Of a stretch of 64,000 nucleotides of DNA, positions 12,401 to 20,822 are shown one piece after another. Positions within the stretch are counted from its first letter, which is position 1. Each line of letters opens with the position of its first letter. A program made the position numbers and the translations under genes. The DNA is taken from positions 133,247-197,246 of the forward strand of contig MU278370.1 of assembly GCA_022385755.1 (NCBI GenBank), read 5' to 3'. The notes under the pieces are model-generated. The model was not told the origin of the DNA. It was given only the letters and a program-made list of their open reading frames with translations, and made no database searches. This DNA is from Trametopsis cervina (Eukaryota > Basidiomycota > Agaricomycetes > Polyporales > Irpicaceae).

Positions 12401-13880
12401 AAGCATGCACGCTCACGATCAAGAGAATCCGCCGCGCAGAGCATATTGAGTTGAGAACCCGATGTCCGAGCTGGGGTGTACGGCGGGGCCCTCTGCGTTA
12501 CATCCATGGGAACGTAAGTGCCCAGGAATCATGCAGAGGATCCCCCTCTCCCCAGCATGCCGAGTATCCTCATCGAACAGGGATACAGGAGGCCCTCTTC
12601 AAGACATACATACAGAGGTACACCTGCTACATGCTTATCATGAAGAGGATCCCCCGCCTGCTGCACGGCGCGGCGCATGTTCAGTCGACGAGGACGAGAA
12701 CGCGATGCCGGATCCTCTTCATCGCCCACGAGGAGGGTTACGACCACTTTGAGACGACGAAGAGGATCCTCATCCCTCTGCGCGGCGCACGGCGAGTAGA
12801 ATCAAGAGCGGGCCGCGGCGGGCCCTCTGTGGCACTTCCATGGGAAAAGTCCATCACCAGGAACGGCACAGAGGAACCCCTCGCGTCCGTTGCGCGGCGC
12901 ATGTTGAGTCGACGAGGACGGGATGCTAGGGCTGGGGTGAGCGAGAGGCCCTCTTCATGGCAGACATAGAGGTGTACGAACCCTTGACACTGACCATGAA
13001 GAGGATCCCCCGTCCCTCTGCGCGGCGCATATTGTGCGGACAAAGACGCGATACTCGAGCTAGGATGCAGGAGGCCCTCTCGATAGCATACATAGAGGGG
13101 TACACCTCACGTTGACTATCGAGGGGATCCCCTTGCCTCGCCGCGCCGCGCACGCTGAGGAGTCGAATCGAACTGGAAGTAGGATACGAGAGGCCCTCTG
13201 TGACACCTTCATGGCAATGTGCATGACCAGGTGGTTCCCAGAGGATCCTCTCGCGCCCCGCCCCTCCGCACCGTGCACGTTGAGTGGGCGAGCCGAATCG
13301 ACCTGGAAGTGGGATACGGGAGGTCCTATATGACACAGCATGGAAATGTCGATTTCCAAGCTGCCTATATAGGATCCCCCTTGCCCCACCGCGCGCCGCA
13401 CGTTGAGTGGCGAGTCGAATCGAATCGAACTGGAACTGGGGATACGGAAGGCCCTCTATGACACAGCCATGGCAATGTCCATTCCCAGGCGGTTCACAGA
13501 GGATCCCCCGTGCCCCGCCCTGCCACGCAAAGGACGTTGAATGTCGAGGAGTCGAAGCGAACTGGAAGTGGGATACAGGAGGTCCTCTATGACACAGCCA
13601 TGGAAATGTCCATTTCCAGGTGGTTCATAGAGGATCGCCCTTGCCCCACCGCGCACGTTGAGGAGTCGAATTGAATCGAATGGGATACGGGAGGCCCTAT
13701 ACGACACAGCATGGAAATGCCGATTTCCAAGCTGCTCGTATAGGATCCCCCTTGCCCCACCACGCCGCGCACGCTGAGGAGTCGAATCGAACTTGAAGTG
13801 GGACGAGAGTCCCTGTATGACACAGTCATGGCAATGTCCACTGCGATGCAAGTCATATAGGATCCCCCGCGCCCGCCCCC
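9480..13880. repeat. Tandem array of hairpin units with covarying stems
   Basis: About 25-30 units of roughly 100-150 bp. Each has a fairly constant part containing GCGCGGCGCATGTTGAG and, further on, GATGC..GAGCTGGGGT, followed by an inverted repeat. The left arm is usually GGCCCTCT plus 3-6 variable bases; the right arm is their complement plus AGAGGATCC. Examples, left arm/right arm: 10935-10942/10977-10984 (CCTCTATG/CATAGAGG), 11464-11471/11506-11513 (CCTCTACG/CGTAGAGG), 12824-12831/12867-12874 (CCTCTGTG/CACAGAGG), 12950-12960/12994-13004 (CCTCTTCATGG/CCATGAAGAGG), 13583-13592/13625-13634 (TCCTCTATGA/TCATAGAGGA), 13696-13704/13736-13744 (CCTATACGA/TCGTATAGG). Several later units carry an inner hairpin, such as GGAAAT-GTCG-ATTTCC at 13342-13357. 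There are no protein genes, transposase or direct-repeat/spacer pattern. Function is unknown. Confidence 0.8.
11440..12430. repeat. Higher-order repeat inside the hairpin array (three copies)
   Basis: A compound block holds a CCTCTACG/CGTAGAGG hairpin unit, then a second unit type with GCCGTCTTTGTCGTAAG and CACGATCAACAGGATC. It recurs beginning near 11461, 11838 and 12235, a period of about 377-397 bp. The first two copies are nearly identical over about 130 bp. A related second-type unit also lies near 10535-10605. This indicates block duplication on top of single-unit turnover. Confidence 0.6.
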
Positions 13881-14340
13881 GTCCCCGAGCGGCGGATGAA
13901 GAAGCGATGCGATGCCCGAGGGAGGGATACGGACGACGACGACGAAGAGGATCAACGGTTGAGGAGATGAGAACGCGATGCTGGACACTTCTTCATCGCA
14001 TACTGTACATGGAGGTCCGAGCTGCTTTATATCCAGTACGCCACGGGAGGACCGGATCGATCCCAAGGAGGTGAAGATGAGCGAGTGACAACGAGACGCG
14101 ATCGATGGGTGGCTTGACCGGATCACCTTCATCGCATATGTGGAGGCGAGGATGTGGAGAGCTCCGAGCTCCGAGCTTTATCTTTACCTTTGTATACTGT
14201 GTGTGTGCCACGGGAGGAGGAGGACCCTTCATCGCACCGGATCGATCGCGAGGAGTTGGATTTGAAGATCGATGAGTGAGTGGCGAACGTGATCGATGAG
14301 GATGAGTGGCCCGAGACCGAGAGACTCCGCGATGTGCGAT
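13881..14340. repeat. Degenerate end of the hairpin array
   Basis: Units here keep GATGCCCGAG, CTTCATCGCATA and CGGATC pieces but have lost clean paired arms. CGATCGATG and GAGTGA elements appear. No gene is seen. Confidence 0.45.
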
Positions 14341-15660
14341 GCGCGATGTGGGCTCCGTCCTCCATACGACGAATCGCGGAGCGCTGTAAAGCACAAGATG
14401 AGCAATCGATAACGCATGCACGTCCAGTCAGTCGGGTACGTAGACAGGAACACTCCAAGCTGGGGTCGCCAACATGGTAGTGGTGCGACATCCTCAAGTG
14501 AAGCGCACGTTGGGCAGTGGAGAAGCAGAGAGGGTCTCTACATCGTCTTCGTTTTTACGGATAGGTGCATAGCATGTCACGGAAAACATGTAGAGAGTCC
14601 CGCGCGCGCACGCGTGGGCTGTCGTATCGCACGATTGCTGTTTTGGTGACACGGAGCGCAGAGGGGTGCGAGCCGCGTCGGTTTATACGGTACGTCCTAC
14701 GACGCGCGAGGGCGGCATCTCCGCTGGGTGGGTGGGTGGCACGGTGCGGTAGGATGCGTGAGCGGGAGCGGCGTTCGTACCGGACACGATCGGTGCTGGC
14801 CCGCGCGGGACAGGGAACCGTGCGACGAAGGGCAGAGTGAGAGATTTGGATGGGATGTCGACGCCGTGCTCCGTACAGCAAATCGCGGAGCGCTGTAAAG
14901 CACTAGATGAGTGATCGATAATCCTCCCCTCCGTGTCGCACATACAGTCAGTCAGTCGGGTAGACAGGGACACTCCGAGTGTGCGTCGCCAACATGTCGG
15001 TGGTGCGGTATCCTCAAGTCAAAGCGCACGTTGGGTAGTGCAGAAACAGAGAGGGCCTCTACATCCTCTGTACGGATTGGTGCATAGCATATCACGGAAA
15101 ACCATGCGTGCGTGGGCTGTCGAATGGCACGATCGCTGCGTTGGTGACACGGAACGCGGAGGTGTGCGATTTGCGCCGGTTTATACAGTACGTCCTACCA
15201 CGCGCGAGGGCGGGATTTGTGCTGAGTGGGTGGACGGGTAGCACTGTAGGATGCGTGAGCGGCGTTCGTACCGACACGATCGCGGCTGGTCCGCGGGGGA
15301 CGAAGGGCAGAGCGAGCGACAGTGTCCTCTGTGGTACAGGGCGTCTTCGTAACATTGTGAACGTGGAAGGCTGCCATACAGAGAACGTACGGCCCCCGTT
15401 GCGCGTGCGGAGGGCGTATTGTAGGTGCATTTCACAGGGACGGGCCTGTCAACGCGAGCCGCGACGCGTCATACATGCCCAGTGCGTACAGCAACAAGCA
15501 CAGAAGGCGAGAAGCTGACGCACACCCTCCGTACTGTGGCACGGTAGGATGGTGAGCGGCGTTCGTACGAGACACGATCGGGGCTGGTCCGCGAGGACAG
15601 GTATGCGTACGACGAAGGGCAGAGCGAGCGAGTTCGTAGTGCGCGATGTGGGCGGAGTGT
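14341..15660. repeat. Tandem repeat of 300-500 bp, about 2.5 copies
   Basis: The marker AATCGCGGAGCGCTGTAAAG occurs at 14372 and 14881, a period of 509. A second marker, GTAGGAT followed by GTGAGCGG and GGCGTTCGTAC, recurs near 14747, 15245 and 15543. The first copy holds a hairpin with arms TCTCTACAT (14535-14543) and ATGTAGAGA (14588-14596). In the second copy only the left arm remains. The arms resemble those of the upstream array, so the two repeats are probably related. No coding potential is recognised. Confidence 0.6.
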
Positions 15661-16250
15661 CCTCTGTACTGTAGTGTAGCTTCGTAGCGCTGTCCCCCGT
15701 TGTGCGTGTAGAGGGCGTAGCGGCTTTACGGGGACTGTCTTGTCTTGTCAACGCTCGCCGTGACGCGTCATGCACGCCCACGCGAGCGTCCGTAGTGCAG
15801 CCTCGTAGTGCTGTGAACGCAGAAAGGCAGGCTGCCATACACAGGTCGAGGACGGTCCCTATCGCGCGTGTCGAGGGCGTACTGTAGGCGGCTTTCACGG
15901 GGAGTGTGCTGTCAACACGACAGTACGCACAGTAGAGCGAGAAGCGCAGAAGGCGACCCTCCGTCCGCATACGCCCCTCCTTCGACGTCGTCATCCATCT
16001 TCTGTCTTCCATCTTCGCAGCACAACGCCAAAGCCCTCGCCCTCGCTTCTGTGCACCCAGGCCCACACAGACACAGTTGCTCGCCCCCGCTACGAGCGCA
16101 AGGATAGGGCAGGGTGAGGGGAGTGGGAGGGATAGGGGCGATCTGTGACATGACAGGGCGTGAGTAGTGCGCTGACTGCGCTGCGCTGGTTAGTGGGTGC
16201 TGAGGAAGCACGCCGGACGCGCGTGGCGGCGATTGCGGCGAGCGCGTTGG
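15661..16250. other. Degenerate repeat DNA without a gene
   Basis: Scattered pieces of the preceding repeat are present, such as CTTCGTAG..GCTGT, GAGGGCGTA and CGCGTCATGCACGCCCA. A reverse-strand frame of about 228 codons crosses into the GAGTGA minisatellite, is low complexity and lacks family features, so it is not annotated. Confidence 0.4.
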
Positions 16251-16400
16251 CGAGTGAGCGAATGAGTGAACCAGCGGTGAGTTTGTAAGGTGAATGAGTG
16301 AGCCTGCGTGCGCATGAGTGAGTGGGCTGGCGAGGTGAATGAGTGAGTGAGCCAGCGACTTAGCGAGCAAGATGAATAGGTGAATAGGGAGAGATGTCAA
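16250..16400. repeat. GAGTGA-type minisatellite
   Basis: This is an imperfect run of GAGTGAGC, GAATGAGTGA and AGCCAGCGA words. The unit length is irregular (about 16-30 bp). The stretch from 16401 to 16800 shows nothing coding and leads into the peroxiredoxin promoter. Confidence 0.55.
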
Positions 16401-16808
16401 GCAGGAGGAGAGAGGTGGGTTGCGCTGTGCTGTGCACCCTTCGTTCTGAACTCTGTCTGTGCGATATGCGTGATTGGCCGGATCGATGGTATGCTGTCGT
16501 GCGCAGAGGAGCGCATTTGCGCCTATTCGGGGCGGTCTATCGCCTAGGCGGGCTCGAGTGTCGTTCTGTCCTTGTCCGTGCACTGCTTGCTCACTCACCC
16601 TTACACAGACAACGCAATGGCTGAGTAGCTGGGTGGGAGGTGGACGAGTGAGAAGGTTGGTCAGATCAAAGCACGTGACCGTTGACTAACAAATCGTGCG
16701 CGAGTCTGCACGATCACGATCAGATTGGCTCCTCCGCTGAGTGGGTGCAGAGGCGGTCACGAGCAGCGTCTGTCATCCATCGCGCGATGAGATGACCATC
16801 GAGCACCG

Positions 16809-16816
16809 TATATAAG
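16809..16816 (+). promoter_or_regulatory. TATA box of the peroxiredoxin gene
   Basis: TATATAAG lies about 100 bp before the peroxiredoxin ATG and is followed by a C-rich, CT/CA-dominated leader typical of highly expressed fungal genes. The assignment rests on sequence and position. Confidence 0.6.
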
Positions 16817-16911
16817 CACCCACCACCCGCCTCGTCTCCTCATCATCCAGCATCTGCCTCCTCAACACAACCACTCAAACCCACCCACCCCAAACTCTCA
16901 ATTAATCAACC

Positions 16912-17662
16912 ATGCCTAGCGTATCCGTCGGCGACGTCGTCCCCACTGGCAAGTTCGTCACCGTGCCCTTCACGCCCGAGCTCGAGGACCATTCTGCGTG
17001 CGGTATCCGTACGTCCTTCTCCTCTCTTCTCTCCTTCTCTCCCTTCCTTTCCCCTCTTCCTCGTGCTTCCTAACAAAAGCTAACGCTAACGCACCCGCAC
17101 AGCCTCCAAACTGACAACCGACGCCTTCAAAGGCAAGAAAGTCGTCATCTTCGCCGTCCCCGGCGCGTTCACGCCCTCCTGCCACGGCCAACACCTCCCC
17201 GGGTTCGTCACCCACTACGACGCCATCAAGGCCAAGGGCGTCGACACCATCTACGTGCTCTCCAACAACGACCCGTTCGTCCTGTCTGGGTGGACGAGGG
17301 TGCAGAATGTCGGTGATAAGGTATGCGCTCTTCCTCTCCTCCATGTTTTCTTCCTGGTGTCAATCGTGATCGGATACTAATAATAACTTGTTGTAGTTCG
17401 TGGCGTTGACAGACATAGACAGCGCCTGGTCCAAAGAACTCGGGCTCACCGTCGACCTCTCAGGCGCAGGCATCGGTCTCGGCGTGCGCAACCAGCGTTA
17501 CGCGCTCGTTCTCGATGATGGCAAGATCACTTATCTCGGTGTACGTCCCTTTTCTTTCTTCCCTGTTTTTTGTGTGCTGATGAGGATTGGTGGGTGTAGG
17601 CGGAGGAAGACCCGACGCAGGTGACCGCGTCGAGCGCGGAGGCTGTGCTTAAGGCCCTCTGA
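16912..17662 (+). CDS. Peroxiredoxin, Prx5/PMP20 type
   Basis: Exons 16912-17008, 17103-17320, 17397-17540, 17600-17662 encode 173 aa, the usual length for this family. The motif PGAFTPSCHGQHLPG places the peroxidatic cysteine at about residue 59, in the PGAFTPxC signature of Prx5-type thiol peroxidases. Family members reduce H2O2 and organic hydroperoxides using thioredoxin or glutathione. No second conserved cysteine is seen in the C-terminal half, so a 1-Cys mechanism is likely. The C-terminus reads VLKAL; a peroxisomal SKL-type signal is not obvious, so it is probably cytosolic. The start ATG follows a strong TATA box and a short CA-rich leader. It is the only gene between two large satellite regions. 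Confidence 0.93.
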
Positions 17663-18439
17663 ATCCCTCTGCGAGGGGTCCCACTCCCAGCCCACCTCTG
17701 AATCCTTGTCTCACTCGAGATCTCCAAATTTGTCTTTTGAGATCTCTGGATTCAACACAGGCGGCGGAGTGGAAGAAGACTAGCGATGGATTAGAATGCG
17801 ATTGTACTGTGGTGTTGTAGAGTGAACGTAGAAGTGTATAGTAAAAGCAAATCATAAATTGTACGCGATTGTATCCCCTACTTCTTCTCGTGTGCGAGTA
17901 AATGGGTCAGAGCTCGTAAGGTATACGTGATTGTATGCGTGTATGCGATTCGAAGGACGCGACGATTGTACAAAACGGCTGGGTGCTTCGTCGCACTCTC
18001 ACGCCGGACTCCTGACCTCGACGAAGATCGAGAACATACAGAGAACCTCCACAGTCTCACGACCCCCTCCACCTTGTCCATCCCTCCATCAGACCCCCCA
18101 AACTCAAAACCAAAACCAAAACTACTCCGTCTTCTCCTTGGCTCCTTCGCCGTCTTCTCTTTTGCTCGCCGTCCCTGCCGATGCCTCTCCCTCTTCGCCG
18201 TCCATGCCGATCGCACCCCGCGCCTAGATAATGAAACGGAAACTCAAAATCCTCATCAATCACTCGCAAAGTCCGAGGTCCGCGGACGGCGCGCATCCGC
18301 GCGTCCGTCGGGGGAGCGAACGGATGCGCTCTGGCGTTGTTCCGTACTCAAAGACTGAGCTCCCCTTCTTGTTATGCTCACGCCTGCATTCGCGCAGGAT
18401 CATCATCAGGCGGTGATAGTGAGATAGGACACTTGAGGA
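17663..18439. other. Gene-free spacer after peroxiredoxin
   Basis: 3' flank of the peroxiredoxin gene, then low-complexity AAACC/CTTC-rich DNA around 18100-18200. Overlapping frames on both strands are compositional (Arg/Ser/Pro-rich). No gene is recognised. Confidence 0.4.
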
Positions 18440-18640
18440 CGCAAAGAGGCTGGGTAACGCATAGACAGCATCTCGCAGTATTGACGTTCATCTACCAAAA
18501 TCTACCCTGGTCGAACCACCAAGCTTCACATTGATTGCCCATCAATTTCACGTCCATCTGCTGAATTCTGCTGAAATCTACTGTGGTCGAACAGGTGGAC
18601 TTCCTGATGATTGTCCATCAATTTCACGTTCATTTGCTGC

Positions 18641-18984
18641 AATGAAAAACTGCAGCAATCTGCTGTGGTAGACTCAGTGCGCTTCACACTGATTGCCCGT
18701 CAATTTTACAGATGAAGCGGTCAGTGAAAAGCTGCAGAAATCTACTGTGCTCGAACCAAGGGCCTTCACGATGATTGCCCGTCGAATTTACCTTCATCTA
18801 CTGCAATGAAAAACTGCAGCAATCTGCTGTGGTAGACTCAGTGCGCTTCACACTGATTGCCCGTCAATTTTACAGATGAAGCGGTCAGTGAAAAGCTGCA
18901 GAAATCTACTGTGCTCGAACCAAGGGCCTTCACGATGATTGCCCGTCGAATTTACCTTCATCTACTGCAATGAAAACCTGCAGA
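18641..18984. repeat. Recent 164 bp tandem duplication in the satellite
   Basis: AATGAAAAAC recurs at 18641 and 18805, then as AATGAAAACC at 18969, an exact 164 bp period. By eye the two copies are identical until the last bases. Each 164 bp block contains two diverged 82 bp monomers, so it was duplicated as a dimer. Confidence 0.75.
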
Positions 18985-19069
18985 AATCTACTCTGGACGA
19001 ACGCAGGGCTTCACGTTGATTGCCCGTCAAATCTACGCACCATTTTCGTTCCAGAGGTCAATTGGTGGC

Positions 19070-20285
19070 GAAAAACAGTAGGACGAGTGTTGGATGGGAT
19101 GGGATTCACATAAACAGTGTCGCAGTGGTCCGTGCACTTGCGGCCTATACAGTACTCCACAGCAGTTAAACAGGTACACTGCAGTAAACGGTTGCGCAAG
19201 GAGTGCAGTATCTACAGCATTCAAATTTCAACAGGAGTTCATCTGCTGAACTCTACCCTGGTCGACCAGGGGGCTTCACAATGATTGCCCATCAATTTCT
19301 CACATCGAACGCCCATCCGCTGCAATGACTTACTGCGGAAATCTACTCTCGTCGAACAGAGGAGCTTTACAATGATTCCCCATCAAATTTACACCATGCT
19401 GTAGTAAAATTCTGCAGAAATCTACTGTGGTCGACTCAGCGGTCTTCACGATGATTGCCCATTAGTTTTACACATCGAACGTCCATGTTCTGCGAGACTG
19501 TAACTGCAGACATCTACTGTGGTCGACTCAGTGGGCTTCGCAATGATTGCCCGTCAACTTTACACAACGACTGCTCGAGAGGATGCGTACCGCGAATAAA
19601 GGCGTACTCCCCATCCCCTGCTGTCCACAGTTGGACAGGATCAGTGAAGGGCGGAAATGAGGTAGGACGCCTGTGCAGCAGCGAAGAGGCGTGGCGGACA
19701 GACCATACGCAGGGCATCTGCAGCATCTGCAGCATTGACATTCATGTACTGGTCGAACCGGAGGACAGTGTTAGATGGTATTCACATACCCAGGACCTCA
19801 TTGTTCCAGCGCGCACTCGCATACAGTACCCCACAGCAGTTCAAGAGTATAGTAAACGATTGTGTGAGGAGTGCAGCGTCCCGCGTCTACGGCTTGCCTC
19901 AATCTACTGAAATCTACCCCGGTCGACCAAGAGGCTTCACAGTGATTGCCCATCAATTTCACACATCAATTTCGTCCCAGAGCCTCCGCTAAAAGCGACG
20001 TTGTAGACGTTCATCTGCTGAAATCTACTCTGGTCAACTCAGAGGGCTTCACATTGATTACCCATCAAGTTTACCTTCCCAGCCCTTCGACTGAGGCGAC
20101 GACTTGTAGACGGTCGGGTCAATTAGCAGCGAAAGCAGTACTGTATGCCGTGCTAGGACTCGAGGACGGTGTTGGACGGTATTCACATATCCAGAGTCCT
20201 CGCATTCATTCGCGCACTCGCGGCGCAGTTCCACAGTACAGTAAACGATCGTGTAAGGAGTGCAGCGTCTACCGTATTGACCCAC
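19070..20285. repeat. Interspersed 130 bp element, three copies in the satellite
   Basis: A block with GTGTT(G/A)GATGG, GTATTCACATA, CAGTAC and AGGAGTGCAG occurs near 19085-19215, 19765-19890 and 20165-20280. It interrupts the monomer series each time, so the array has a higher-order structure of satellite plus inserted element. It has no terminal repeats that I can see. Confidence 0.55.
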
Positions 20286-20822
20286 ATCTGCTTGGGATCT
20301 GCCCAGGTCGACCAAGAGGCTTCACTATGATTGCCCATCAATTTCACACGTTGAACGCCCGCGCCCGTCTGCTGCAGGAAAATACAGTACTGCTGAAATC
20401 TACTCATGGGCTTCACGATGATTGCCCATCAACTTTACCATCCCAGACCCCGACCGAAACGACATTGCAGACATTCATCTACTGAAATATACTCTGGTCG
20501 ACTCAGTGAGCTTCACAGTGATTGCCCGTCATTTACATATCGATCTTGTCCTGCCACACTAGTGTGGCGTATAGTCTGTATATGCTGTGGTCTACCCCGG
20601 TCGAATGAATAGGGATCACAATGATTATCCATCAATTTCGCACATGAATCCTTTCCTGAGGACGACATTGGATGATCACGCCGTTGACTGTGTGGGAGAA
20701 CGCGGCGCGCGTATATAGAGACACAGACTCCAGAAACACAAACAAGGACAGAGCTATAGCAGATCGTTACCCAACCCAAACCGTAAGACCAAAGGAATAA
20801 ATTATCCATCCCACCCCGCACA

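Larger units (their letters stand above)
18440..20660. repeat. Satellite array with TGATTGCCC core, about 17 monomers
   Basis: A monomer of about 80-110 bp reads AAATCTACTGTGGTCGA, then GGCTTCAC, then ATGATTGCCC(A/G)TCAATTT, then a variable TTCATCTGCTG link. Cores lie near 18531, 18607, 18691, 18770, 18852, 18936, 19013, 19270, 19370, 19448, 19541, 19930, 20052, 20325, 20415, 20517 and 20620. No inverted arms like those of the other array and no coding potential are present. Confidence 0.75.

Noticed and set aside
9480..13880. CRISPR-like array
   Set aside because: Units are not identical repeats with unique spacers, the variable parts are complementary within a unit, and the genome is eukaryotic with no cas genes.
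9480..16250. rDNA spacer, 5S rRNA or tRNA-derived repeats
   Set aside because: No 5S or tRNA internal promoter boxes in the right order and no rRNA sequence nearby.
9480..16250. MITE or transposon cluster
   Set aside because: No constant terminal inverted repeats or target duplications; arms differ from unit to unit, unlike a transposon family.
15912..16598. 228-codon reverse-strand frame
   Set aside because: Low-complexity His/Ser/Leu product created by the GAGTGA minisatellite.
19455..20485. Forward frames of 150-180 codons in the second satellite
   Set aside because: They follow the repeat period and carry no start context, splice support or family features.
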